From Monoraphidium neglectum (lineage: Eukaryota; Chlorophyta; Chlorophyceae; Sphaeropleales; Selenastraceae): DNA of 21,256 nucleotides. Position 1 is the stretch's first letter. Each line of letters starts with the position of its first letter. The translations under genes were made by a program, and so were the position numbers. The notes under the pieces are model-generated. The model was given only the letters and a program-made list of their open reading frames with translations. It was not told the origin of the DNA and ran no database searches. The stretch lies in the NCBI RefSeq assembly GCF_000611645.1, contig NW_014013062.1, forward strand, positions 3,631 through 24,886, in the 5' to 3' direction. Positions 1 through 10,157 of this stretch are shown here, piece after piece.

Positions 1-1576
1 CCGCCGTTGGCGGCGACAAGGGCGGCCGGGTCCTGTAGTGTGGGGGGTTTGGGTGGGTTGAAGGTGGTTGTCAGAGGCAGTGGGGGCCGGCTGCATGAGA
101 GTGATTTAATATGGAGTCTGTTGCTTTGCAGACGAGATGAGATTCGACACACTTCGGTTCCTCCCGCTGATCTCGACTAATCTTGGCTGATCTTCGCTGA
201 TCTCCTAAAGCAGCAGCGCCAGGCCCATGCAGAGGGGCGTGCCGGCGCGTCTCTTGCAGCAGCGGCGGCTCACGTAGAGTGTGTGGCTGGTGTGGGCGGA
301 GACGTGCACGCCCGCCGCCTGCGCCAGCTGCGCCACGGTTGCGTCGCGTGCCTTGGCGTACGGCTCCACGTCCGCCTCGAAGCACAGCTGGGAGATCTGT
401 CGATTACGGGTAACGGTCGCACGCGAAAGCGGACGTGGTCAGTTGCGGGCGTAAAGTTGCGCGGGTGGGTGAGCACAGATGGCAGGCGGGTGCGCGTGGA
501 TGGCAGTAGGGGCCGAGCGCCAGGGGCCGGCAGCCAGGTGATTTGGCTCGCAAAGCGAGGGGTCTGACCCTGCCCGTGCTCGACGGTGGTCTTCCACACC
601 TGCCAGTCCTTGAAGACACGCGGGAGAACCTCATCAGGCTTGCCCCTCAGCACGAGCAGCCGGCTGCCGCGCGCGCGGAGGCTGTTGGCGACGGCAGGGG
701 TGGAGTCGGGTAGGGGTGTGGGCGTGTCAGAGCGGCGAGTGTGGGTGCAGCGAGACAGGTGCGACGACCCTGGCTGCAAAACTTGGGCGATGCATACTCG
801 GCCGCAGCAGCTGCTGCATAGCTCTGGGAACGGGCCTCCCTAGCGGCGCACACGGCTGCCACGCATGCCCTCCCCGCTGCTGCGCGCCGCTCGCGACGGG
901 GCACCTGCGGTCCAGGTCAGCCAGGCTCTCCAGCAGGAAGCTGTAGCGGTTGACCCCGACCCTGGCAGTGGTGGGGGCAGTGACAGTCAGTGAATGGGTG
1001 AGTGAACGAGACACGAGCTTGCGAGGAGATGGGGTCCGCACTGTGCAGCACCGGAGAATCTCGCATCTGCCTGCCGTGGCTGCCAATTGCATGCGCGGCG
1101 GTCGTGTCGGGCGCTCGCACTTGTAGTTGCTGCTCTGGAGGAAGTTTGGGTCGATGATGAAGATCGGGTACACGCGCTGGGCGCCCTCGCACGCCGCGAG
1201 CAGGGCGGGGTTGTCGTGCAGGCGCAGGCCCTGTGGTTTTGTCGGTGTGGGGGGTTTGCGTTGCTCAAAAGGGCGGAGGGACCCTGAGCATGTTGTGGCC
1301 AGGGCCATGGAGGTCTGACATACGATATGACATTCCTTCCACCATGGCGCATTGCTGTGAGGCCGTAAGGAGCTGCTGCCGGCGGCAGGCGGTGGGAGCC
1401 TGTGATGGCTCACTGCCACTTGGGAACGTGGGCTTGCCCCACCCACACAACCGCACCCGGCTGGCGCTTTGGCTCAGGGGGCACCGTGCCATCGATACAA
1501 GCTAAGGAAATAATGGTGTGGGCTTCAGAGTCCGTACCTTGCGGAACCATACGACTGCATTCTTTGTGCCCGCCAT
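1..1576 (-). CDS. Animal-type cryptochrome / (6-4) photolyase, N-terminal part (3' end outside window)
   Basis: Six exons join in frame: 1576-1538, 1230-1121, 961-905, 681-600, 396-274 and 32-1. All introns are GT..AG. The product shown is about 147 residues, the N-terminal alpha/beta antenna domain of the cryptochrome/photolyase family. Landmarks are AVVWFRKGLRLHDNPAL at the start, YPIFIIDP, VGVNRYSFLLESLADLD, LVLRGKPDEVLPRVF, LCFEADVEPYAKARD and SHTLYDPAALVAANGG. The FRKGLRLHDNPAL and FE.D.EPYA.RD patterns are typical of (6-4) photolyases and animal-like cryptochromes rather than CPD photolyases. The FAD-binding helical domain lies beyond position 1, so catalytic His and Trp residues cannot be judged. 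The family repairs UV (6-4) photoproducts with blue light or acts as a photoreceptor; in Chlamydomonas the animal-like member does both. The start is the first ATG of the frame, followed directly by the conserved AVVWFRK strand. The frame stays open upstream to about 1705 but only through a GTG. Confidence 0.93.
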
Positions 1577-2051
1577 TGCTGCCACGCAGCGAAGCGACCG
1601 CCGCTCAAGCGCGGTACCCGCGACACCGCTCAGAAGTGAAGCGCGTGCCGCAGGCCGTGAACGCCTGCGCAAGTGTTCAGATACGATGGTAGCACGGCTG
1701 TACACGGCTCTTGAGAGCGCCAGGGCTCAAGCCGTGCCGAGTTTCTCAGCTGCCACACAATCGAAATCGCCCTTGACTGGTCGTGAAGCCAATGGTGCTG
1801 TGAAATATGTCCTCTGATTGTGGTTACAATTGTTTGAGTTGATGTCCGCAGCTTCAGCTGCGACCCGCGACAAAGTTGTCTTGAATGATTGAATTAGATC
1901 TGGCGCCAGCTGCCGGCAGACTCCACAGATTCACCCATTTGATGGTGATATGAAGTCATCAACACAATAATCGATTGCTGACAAGCTGCTTGGCAGGATG
2001 CCTGACGGCAAATGGTCTTGCGTCCGGCCGGCCGGTGTCAACGGCCTTGAC

Positions 2052-2082
2052 CCACTGTTGCAAACCTCACAGTTTGCAGTGG
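2052..2082. other. Imperfect hairpin upstream of the photolyase gene
   Basis: CCACTG-TTG-CAAAC pairs with GTTTG-CAGTGG around a six-base loop (2066-2071). This gives an 11-bp stem with a three-base bulge at 2058-2060. It lies about 480 bp upstream of the photolyase start codon. Function unknown; it could be a factor-binding dyad or chance. Confidence 0.3.
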
Positions 2083-2622
2083 CCTAGTTACGCAGCATCA
2101 AGACTGAAGCAGAGAGCTTGAAACAAGGGTATACTCCGCCTGACTGCAGGAGCCTCGCAACTATGATCGCCACACCAATGAAGTCGGCGTGGTTCATACT
2201 GATACTGCTAGTGTAGCGGTCGCGCGCGCTCCACCAATCTGGTTTGATTATGCAAGCTGCACATCGCATACAGGACATTCAGGGACCTCAGCACGGCTCA
2301 CTGCTCGCCTTCCTGGCTTTCGTGGCAGGCGGGCTGGTGACATGCCAGGGGACAAGCATTCGTGGCTGAGGCGCGTGAACTCAACAGCACCACACAGCAA
2401 GCTCAGGATCCGCGCTGTTTGTGTGCAAGGCATTCACCGCCCTTTGCAAGACGCACTCAGCCAGTCGGATGAACAGAAGTTGAGGTGGAGGGCTTACTGT
2501 CCCTTAAGGCATGGGTGCCCAAGGGCCATCGAAAGGGGGCCAGCTTTCATCTCTTATGTCCCTGCACCTCCTCTGCTGGCTGCCTTGATGACCGTCAGGC
2601 CAGAGCTGCCAGGTGAACTTTG

Positions 2623-2627
2623 TTACA
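2623..2627 (-). terminator. Putative TGTAA polyadenylation signal of the transporter gene
   Basis: TTACA on the plus strand reads TGTAA on the minus strand, the canonical chlorophyte poly(A) signal. It is the first such motif downstream of the transporter stop at 3133, giving a 3' UTR of roughly 500 nt. Confidence 0.4.
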
Positions 2628-3132
2628 GCTGCGCACAAAGGGACCCGCCGGCCCTGGTCGCTGAGCAAGTTGGAGCGCGCAGCGCGGCGATAGACATCAT
2701 GAAGGGGGGGGCTGCTTGGGAGCTCTGTGAGCCAGGTGTCCCCCGTGCGACATACAGCGTTCACAGATTTTTTGCAGAGAGGCTACCAACATTCCAACCA
2801 GCCCAGCACCACCCAAACATGTTGGGATGCAGCCGCGCAAACCCATCGGGCCATGACGATCCCGGCCCTCAATGATGCGCTCGAGGGCAATGCAGCAGGG
2901 CCTGCAAGGACTTACTGGCAAGACCAGCAGGCTTGCAGCAGTGCGGGTTGCAGGCCCGCAGGCAACCAGCAGTGCTCCCATCATCCCCGTTGGTAAGCGG
3001 TGGGAGCCGGGGGCAATATGCAACACCCGATCATGAGGCGCGAGGTCTGCCGCCCTGATGGGCCCCACACGTTGTCACATAGCAGCAGCGGAGATCGCAT
3101 CAGGAGGCGCAAGAACCAGATGTCGCAGCCCC

Positions 3133-5166
3133 TCAAGGTTTGACGCCGGGAACGTGCATCCAACACGCGGCGCCGCTGAGCAACGCTGCGGCGATCATGA
3201 CAAATGCAGGCGCCGCCAGGTTTGAGCTTGCGGCCGTCAAGGCGACGGCCAGGAGGGGCGCGAGGCTGCCAGCAAAGGCGCCGGCTAGGGCGTACGCCAC
3301 ATTGAGGCAGGTGACACGCGCCTGGAAAACATCATGAAGTTTGGGGATGGACGGCGAGCAGGAGAGGCGAGGTTTGCTGACTGCGTGCGTGCCAGCAAAC
3401 AAGGTATGTTGTCAACGGCACACAATATGGCGCCCAGAATTACTGCTCAGAACATTTGAGCATGCTTTGTCAGGACCACCCCAAAGCTGCCCCCGCTCAC
3501 CCCTTTCGGCAGCGCTGCCACCTCTGCCTGCACTGCTGCCCCTTGCACCGTCCCCGCCACCGCTACCAGCAGCAGCTGCCCAACCCACGCCGCCGCCGGA
3601 CGCCCGCTGCCCCCGCCAGCCAGCATCCACAGGGGGTAGCCGAGCGCAGCTGCCGCGCCACAGCCGCCCAGCAGCACGGGCCGGGGCCCGGCGGGGCGGC
3701 CTGCCAGCCACCCGCCGAGAAGGATCGCGGGCGTCAGGACGAGCAAGTTGGCGCATTGGATGACGAGAGTCACGGGGGGCGCCATTGAGGCGAGGCCCGA
3801 GAGGAATGCGGGGGGCATGACGGCGATCAGGTAGAAGGAGGCTGCCGGGAAGGCGGCCATCGCAGCCACTGCCAGGATGCGGGTCCACTCCAGCCTGCGG
3901 AGGCGCCGGGTGGAGGCGCAGGCGGCGCAGTCGGCGGCGACAACAATGTTTGATGAGTCATCGCGTCCGCGCATGCGTCACGAGAGCAGCCGCTGCGCCC
4001 GTCGCATGCGTCGGCACTCCGAGACCCGTAGCCGCGGGGCGCGCGAGCACCGCCGAACAGCACCTGTTGGCGACCCCCGCACCTCAGCACGTGCGCCAGC
4101 CCCACGCCGCGCCGGTCCGCCAGCTCGGCCGCGCCCAACCCCTCCTCAGGGTCCCGCAGCACCAGCAGCCGCAGCGCCAGCGACGCGCCCTCCACCGCCA
4201 GGCCCGCGACGAGCGGCACGCGCCACCCCCACGCCGCGAGCGCCGCGGCGCCGAGCACCCAGGTTACGAACAGGCAGACGACCGCGGCCGCGAGCGCGCC
4301 GAGCGCCGCGGTCGCGGGGACGGCGGCGGCGTGGAGGCCGAGTTGGAGGGGGGCCCGCTCTGCCAGGTGGATCGCAGGGCCAGCAAGGTCTGCGCCGAGG
4401 GCGACGCCCTGGACCAAGCGCAGCGCGGCGGCGAATGCGATGCCCACAAAGCCTGCCTGCAGTGAGAGGGGTTGCGCCATGCGTTGTAAGGCGGGGGCTT
4501 CGCTTGCATTTCTCGTGTGAGCGCGACCCCCGCCGCCGCAATCCATGTAGGTACAGCAATGCACACCTTGCAAGCAGTACAAGCATCACAAGATATTTTG
4601 TCACAAACGCTTGCACACAATGGCTTGCAAACATGGGCGCACGCACCCACACCCACACCCACACCCCCTCACGCGTGCGCGTGCAATTTCGTCCAGGTCC
4701 CCACCTGCTGGTACGTCGGCATCGACCCTATAAGCGCGGCCGGGAACGCCGACAGCGCCGCCGCCCAGCAGGCGGCCGCGGGCCGGCCGCCTCGCGCCCG
4801 GACGGCCGGCCACAGCAGCGCGCCGACGGGCCGCAGGAGGTGGCCTGGCGCGTGGCCGCGTGCAGCCGGCGGTTGCAGGAGGTCGCCACACTAAGCCACA
4901 AGTTTGCTGTTTGGCAAACGCATGCAACAATTCATTGGCGTCCTCCCTTCACAACATTCTAGTGGAAGCCTATCCTGGAGACTAGGCCGTGCCTCACCAG
5001 CTGCGAAGAGGGCAAAGACCACCAGCAGCTGCCGCGCCGCTGACGCGCCAGCCGGCAGGAACGCCGCGCCGACCTGCGCCCCCATCAGCGCGAATGCGGT
5101 GTTGGAGTACCACTGGGCGCCGTTGGCCGCCAGCGCGTGCAGCGCCACCCCCGTGGCCTGGGATCG
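3133..5166 (-). other. MHS/MFS transporter domain (12 transmembrane helices), exons 6-10
   Basis: These five exons alone encode the complete transporter core. TM1-2 come from 5166-4998, TM2-3 from 4844-4705, TM4-6 from 4456-4083, TM7-10 from 3894-3501 and TM11-12 from 3321-3133. The order of hallmarks matches ProP/ShiA/KgtP-type proteins: [EQ]WY in TM1, RP.GALL before loop 2-3, [LM]PTY after TM3, LRL.QG..LG in TM4, GPRPVLL in loop 8-9, and the RV....N.AYALAG region of TM11. The second half is shorter in its loops than bacterial members. The C-terminus ends at HVPGVKP with no ProP-like coiled-coil tail. If the upstream join is wrong, a separate gene would have to start in the 5166-5415 interval, where the open frame looks intronic and ends in a pyrimidine-rich acceptor. 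Confidence 0.88.
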
Positions 5167-5858
5167 CTGCAGGTGTGGGGAGCGGGGTGCCTGGGTGGGA
5201 GGGGAGGGGAGGGAGGCGGACGAAGAGACGGAGGATGTCGGTATTTGTAAGAGCGGGGTACTGTCAGGGTTTTGGGCTGCGTGCGGATGCGGATGCGTCC
5301 CCTGGCAAATGCGGCACGGGGCCATCCCCTCGGCTGCAAGACTGCAGCAGTCACCTGCTTGTGGTGTGTGGCACCACACCGCCCCGCACCTGTTCCGATG
5401 CAAGCGCGTTGACAAGCGTGTCGGCGATGTGGCGCGACACCATCAGGGGCGCCGAGTCGTCGTCGTCGCCCTCCGCATAAGCAGGCATGCCCACCAGCGT
5501 CCGCCCAGCACCATCCCAGGTGTATTGAACCTCGCGGCTGTCATCCACACCCTTCGCCACGGGGTGCACCAGTGGCTGCTGCTGCTGCTGCTGCTGCTGC
5601 TGGGTGTACAGCGCGCTTGCTGCAAGCCGCCCAGACCCTGCTCTGCGTACGAGCCCAGGGGCCTCCGCGCCGACCAGCGCGCCGCTTCCGCCGCCGTTGC
5701 TGACGGCACCCGCTTCCTCGGCGCCATCAAGCGCTGCACTGACGCGCAGCGGCGTTTCCCCCGCCGCAGCTGCGCCCTTGTCGGAGGTGTGGCCGGATCT
5801 CCCGCTATTGCTGGGCCCGCCAGGAAAGTGGGACACGGCAATCCTGCTGCCTTCACAA

Positions 5859-5891
<33 letters not shown>

Positions 5892-8800
5892 GGGGCCCGC
5901 TGGAACCAGGACCGCAGGCCCCCTGGTGCCGCTGTTTGCCGTGCCCCGGCGACGGCTGCGTCATCAGTGGCGCCGTCCGCGTCTGCTGCCGGCGATATCT
6001 CGTGGATACTCACGCCGCCAAACGGCTGCGCCTGCGAGCCCCACGCCCCCCGCTGCGCCCGCTGCTGCAGCTCCGCCGCCGACGCGGCGGCGAGCGCATG
6101 CGCGTCCGCGTGCGCCTGCTCCGCGGCACGTTCCCGCTCCAGCTGCGCCGCCGGCGCCCCCATGATGCCCAACGCCTCGAGCCGCTGCACCGCGCCCCTC
6201 GGCCCCGCCTGCTCTCGTGCCGCGAGGCCGTCGCCAAGCCCGAGGCAGAAGCCCGCGGCCGACGCGCGGCAGGCCGCGTCGAAGAGCAGGGACGGGCGAG
6301 ACTGCTCCTGGGGGTCTGAGGGATCCACATGCGTGCCGATGCGGGCGCTGCCGACCTCCTCCTCAGCGTCGCACCCGCCGCGGCTCAAGGCGTCCAGTGG
6401 CCTGAGGAAGAACGACCCGAAGCCATCGAAAAATGGGTTGGGCTTCGCGCCCCCGGGAAGCGCCCCGGCGATGCTGTCGCCGCTCCCCTTGCCGGCCGCG
6501 GGCAGCTGCTGTGTGGCCGCCTCCGCAGGCTGCTCACGCCGCTCTCCAAGCTCGCAAGCCCCGGCCGCGCCCGCCGCCAGATCGGCGCCCACGCCCCCGT
6601 ACAGCCCCGCCGACACGTGCGCGAGGTTGGAGGTGGCCCCAGTTGCCCCCTTGGGCGCAGCGCTCGCCGCCGGCGTGCCTGAAGCGCTGCCTGGGCGGCT
6701 CCCGCTGCCGCTGCCGCTGCCGTCGCCGCCGCCGCCGCCGAACGGGAACGCAGGGCACGTAAAGCTGTCAACTGACGACAGGGCGAACGAGTCCGCCGCC
6801 CTTCGCATGAGGCCGCCCCCGAGCGCCCCGCCTCCAAAGACCGCAGCCTCTCTCCCTGAGGCCGCGCCCTCGGAAGGCGCCTCGGGCCCTCGGCCGCCGC
6901 CCGCCGCCGCCCCTGACGCCAGGGGTTCCATCTCGCACTCACGCCCGTGCAGGGGCCCATTGCTGTCGGCCGCGCCGCTGACACTGCTGAGCTGGGCCTC
7001 AACGGAGCTGTCAACCGGCGCAGCCTCCACCGCCTCCTGCAGCGGCCCAGATGCACCTTGAGGTGCCCCCCGGAACCCCCACTCGCCAGCGCCTGGCCGC
7101 CCGTCCGAACCTGCCGCCCCGCCGACCCGGCCGGGCGCTGCGCCACTGCCGCGGGCTGGCAAACCGTCAAAGGACACGCGCGGGGTCGCTCGGCTGCCCA
7201 CTGCCGCCGCCGCCGCCGCCGCCGCCACCGCCGCAGCAGCAGCACCGGCGCCTTCGTCCGCGAGCGTCGTGCTGACATCAGCATCCGCGCCACCCCAGCC
7301 CGCAGCTGCAGCTTCCCAAGCAACGCCGGCGACCTGCAACCCGCTGGAGCGGCGGCGCAGCTCCTGCGTGTGTGTGCGCGTGTGCAGTGATGCAGGGGCA
7401 GCACGCTTTGTCAGGTGCACATACGCGCGCGTCTTCTCCAATCAACGGCGAGTGCCGATTTTGCGCATGAGAGCAGGACACAACGCGCGCGCACAACCCG
7501 GCAGCAACTGCGGCGTCAGCGCTGCCGGGGACCTCGCTCACGACATCAGCGCGCGCACCTGCCCAGGCGGCGGCACCGGCTCCGGCGCGTCCTCCTCAAA
7601 CCCGCTCAGCCCAAACCCGTCGCTGTCCGGCGTCCCGCGCCCCGACCCCGCCGCCGCGCGGCTGGCACGGCGGCTGGGGATCCCGCCGGGCGCGGTCTGC
7701 GCGCGTGGGACGACGTCAGGGTCCGCGTCACCCGCGGCTGCGGCCGCCAGTGCGGCGCCGTGCTCTTGGTCTGGCGGCAGGCGGCCTGGGAGGGGGGAGT
7801 GGGCGGGCGCGAGAGGCGGAGACACCGGGCGCATCGAGCCAGGCGCCAGCGCGACCGCGGCCGTGCTAAAGAAATTGCGCCGTGCAACCCAACGGGCGCG
7901 CCGCCGCCGGCGCGGGGCTGCGCGGCCGCTGCGGCGGCAGCCCGCTGCCTCGCAAGCGTGGAGGTTTTGGGGACGCGCGCACCTGAGAGCGTCCGGCTGG
8001 TGCGGTGGCTGCCCGGGCCGGGCACGTGCAGCGGCGCGCCTGGAACGTAGGGCTCCTCGCCAGCAGCCGCCAGCCCAAAGCCGCCGCCCACGCCTTGATC
8101 CGCGGCGCTGCCACGGGCCGAAGCCGTCCGGCTCGCCCGCCTGCTGCCCGCGGCCGACGGCGCCGCCGCGCCGCCAGCCGAGGCGCCGCGCGGCGGCGCC
8201 GCGGCTGGGCCGTCGGCGGGCAAGTTGCGGGCCGAGGTGCGGCTCGCGCGGCGGCTGCTGAGGGGCTGCGCGTCCGCCATCAGGCGGTCGCCAGTGGCGG
8301 AGAGCTCCTGCACAGGCGAGAGTGGAGCGGCGGTCCTTGCCGCCTCTGCTCTGGCCATCTACTGCGCATGTTGCTGATTCATGCTCTTTGACCTGGTCAA
8401 GACCCTCTTGGCGGCGTGTTCAGTGCACACCCTGCCCCTGCCACCCGCAACCCAACGCAGGCGCGTCGCAGCAAAGCAAGGGCGCCCCGCAGCCGTCGCG
8501 CCCCCACCTGGTCGATCGTGGCGCGGCTGACCCGCCCAGAGCTCCGCCCCGACGCCGGCCGCGGCCCCACGTCGGGCGCCCCGTCGTCCGCGGCGCTGCT
8601 TGCACCGAGGCCGTACTCAGAGCTGCTCTCCCCAGCCAGCAGGCCCACCGCGTCCGCGTCGACCTCCGCGATGCCATCCTCTGCGTCCGCGAACGCCGAC
8701 GCGATCGGGAGGTCGCTGTCGCCCCCGACCACCGCCGGCAGCAGCGCCGCTGCGCCGCGCGCCGTCCCCTCGTCGTCCTGCTGCTGCTCCTCCTCCTCCT

Positions 8801-10157
8801 CCTCCTGCTGCTGCTGCTGCTCTTGCGGCTGCGGCCCCAGCTGCGGGTGCTCTTCAGGCTGCTCATGCTCTGTGCCAGAAGGCGGCGCCTTGTCCTCGGA
8901 GATCATGCGCGAGATCTCCTGGAAGTTCGCCATACGCCGCATCAGCGCGGCGCCCAGGGACCCGCCGCCCGCCTGGCTGGCCCCGGGCTGCTGGTGCCGC
9001 TGCTTGGGCGTGGACGGGCCGCCCTGGGGCGTGCCGCCCTTGACGGGCGTGCCCCAGTAGCCGCCGCCGTCGCTGCCATCGACAAAGTCGGGCCTGTCAT
9101 ACCAGGCCGGCGCCGCGCCGACGGCTGGTGCGTCTATGGCTTGCAGGTGCTCCTGATGCTGCCGTTGCTGCCGTTCCTGTTCGTCTTCCTCATCCTCCTC
9201 CTGCTGCAGCTGCTGCTGGTGGCCTGCGTCCCCCTGCTCCTGCGCCTTGCCCTGCTGCCCGCCAGGCTGCTCCAGCTGCAAGCCTTGCGGCACGTCCAGG
9301 CCCACATTGTCCGGCCGCCCCTGGCCGCGGCCGCCGCCCTCACACTGCGGCTGGCCTGCCACGGCGCCGGTGCCGCCGCGTCCACCACCTCCGACAGAGC
9401 CGCCGTCGCAGCTACCGGTGCGCCACGCAGCGGCCCCCGGCGCGCCGGGCTCCGCTGCCAGCGAGGATGCGCGGCGGCTGAGGATGCTGACAGGCACAAC
9501 CGCCTCAAACGCGTCGTCGTTGCCGGTGGTGGAGAAGCGGGCGCCCACCAGATCAGACAGCTGCTCCGACACGGCCGACGCCTGCGCGCTCAGGCGCGCC
9601 GGCAGCGGTGACGGCGCCGCGGCTGCAGCGCCGCCGTCGTCTTGCGACGCTCGCTTGTCAGCGCGGCCGTCCCCCGTGGCTGCGGTGGGCGCTGCGCCGC
9701 CCTCGCCTGCAGGAGCTGTGCTGACGACTTCTGACGAGTATGCCGGGGGTAGCGGGACGCGCGTGCAGCGCGTGACCCTCAGGACCAGCTGCTCCCCCTC
9801 CTCCGCCTCGACGGTGAATTGGTGGAACTGCACTGCGAAGCGCTCGGCAGCGCCCGCGATTATGTAGCAGCCGGCGTCCTTGCAGAACTCTTCGATCGCG
9901 CCATCCTGGAACGCTGCGCCCTCGGCATCCCTGCCGTTGGTAGGTGCCGGCGCATGCAGTATGCGGGGTCGCTCGCGGACGGGCGTGCGTGTGCACGTGA
10001 GCCATCACGCCACCCAGTCGCTCGCCCACATGCGCTGATTGGTCTTGCGCTCACAGAGATGCGAACGCAAACGCACAAGCTATCGTCCTTACCATACAGA
10101 GACCTTCAGGCCGTGGAGCACGTTCTTGCTGAGCACCAGGCGTGCCAGCGCTGCCAT
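3133..10157 (-). CDS. Giant MHS-family major facilitator transporter with ~1340-residue disordered N-terminal extension
   Basis: Ten exons: 10157-10093, 9930-8508, 8307-7983, 7785-7559, 7363-5390, 5166-4998, 4844-4705, 4456-4083, 3894-3501 and 3321-3133. They sum to 5280 nt, giving 1759 residues plus stop, and every intron phase matches. Residues 1-85 look globular (KNVLHGLKVSVWDAEG, then FAVQFHQFTVEAEEGEQLVL); I do not recognise them. Residues about 86-1325 are low complexity, with polyQ, polyA, polyE and repeated RRAS/RRSS sites. Residues 1339-1759 form 12 predicted helices of the metabolite:H+ symporter family: NGAQWY in TM1, MPTYQQAGF after TM3, LRLVQGVALGADLAGP in TM4, and RVTCLNVAYALAGAFAG in TM11. 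Family members are usually about 430-500 residues, so the transporter part is full length and the extension is the anomaly. The start ATG has a good context (CGCCATGG) and exon 1 ends in a strong GTAAGG donor. The substrate is not predictable. An alternative is two genes wrongly merged at the 5389-5167 intron. Confidence 0.65.
4641..4669. repeat. CACCCA-type microsatellite in transporter intron 7
   Basis: A short run of ACCCAC units sits inside the intron between exons 4844-4705 and 4456-4083. On the transcribed strand it is G-rich (GGGTGT units), so a weak G-quadruplex or splicing-enhancer role is possible but not shown. Confidence 0.7.
5576..5602. repeat. CTG/CAG triplet repeat, 9 units, coding polyGln
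   Basis: Nine CTG units on the plus strand are read as nine CAG (Gln) codons in exon 5 of the transporter gene, between LYT and PLVHP. Confidence 0.95.
5861..5890. repeat. CTG/CAG triplet repeat, 10 units, coding polyGln
   Basis: Ten near-perfect units (nine CAG and one CAA on the coding strand) give ten Gln residues after SWFQRAP in exon 5 of the transporter gene. Confidence 0.95.
7199..7240. repeat. CCG/CGG triplet tract coding polyAla
   Basis: A nearly uninterrupted CCG/CAG tract is read on the minus strand as an Ala run with occasional Val, shortly after the start of exon 5 of the transporter gene. Confidence 0.85.
8776..8825. repeat. CTG/CTC mixed triplet tract coding Gln-Glu-Gln run
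   Basis: Adjacent CTG and CTC blocks read on the minus strand as about five Gln, six Glu and three Gln, then DDE, in exon 2 of the transporter gene. Confidence 0.9.

Larger units (their letters stand above)
1577..3132. other. Intergenic: 3' flank of transporter gene and promoter/5' flank of photolyase gene
   Basis: Both flanking genes run on the minus strand, so this stretch should hold the transporter's 3' UTR (right side) and the photolyase promoter and 5' UTR (left side). It is less GC-rich than the coding exons. I see a possible minus-strand TGTAA polyadenylation signal and one hairpin, listed separately. Open frames here, including a plus-strand one at 2189-2875, start with non-ATG codons and show no family motif. 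Confidence 0.7.
5390..9930 (-). other. Low-complexity, probably disordered and phosphorylation-rich region, exons 2-5
   Basis: Four exons encode about 1317 residues dominated by Ala, Gly, Ser, Pro and Gln, with no predicted membrane span. Acidic runs (EEDEEDEQE, EEEEEE, GDDDDS) alternate with basic clusters. Arg-Arg-X-Ser sites occur near residues 173-177, 514-518, 551-555, 642-646 and 683-687, with variants at 114-117, 482-493 and 596-600. A TP-rich patch (GTPVKGGTP, PSTPK) lies near residues 315-331. The pattern suggests a kinase-regulated cytosolic tail; that is inference. No enzyme domain is recognised. Confidence 0.6.

Noticed and set aside
2189..2875. 228-codon plus-strand frame in the intergenic region
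   Set aside because: It starts at GTG, has no domain, no splice context and no compositional bias; probably chance in GC-rich DNA.
2697..3068. 123-codon minus-strand frame with an RVLHIAPGS segment recalling methyltransferase motif I
   Set aside because: No other methyltransferase motif follows, the start is GTG, and it lies in the expected 3' UTR of the transporter gene.
5166..5415. Possible separate start for the transporter inside the 5389-5167 interval (open frame continuous with TM1)
   Set aside because: The interval has intron character (GTGCGG donor, pyrimidine-rich tract, CTGCAG acceptor) and the phase-0 join upstream is exact. Kept as an alternative only.
5604..7061. 485-codon plus-strand open frame
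   Set aside because: It is the antisense shadow of transporter exon 5. Its Pro/Cys/Arg-rich translation mirrors the repeats, while the minus strand has phase-consistent exons.
8322..9611. 429-codon plus-strand open frame
   Set aside because: Antisense of transporter exon 2, with Leu and Arg runs produced by reading the CTG/CTC repeats backwards.
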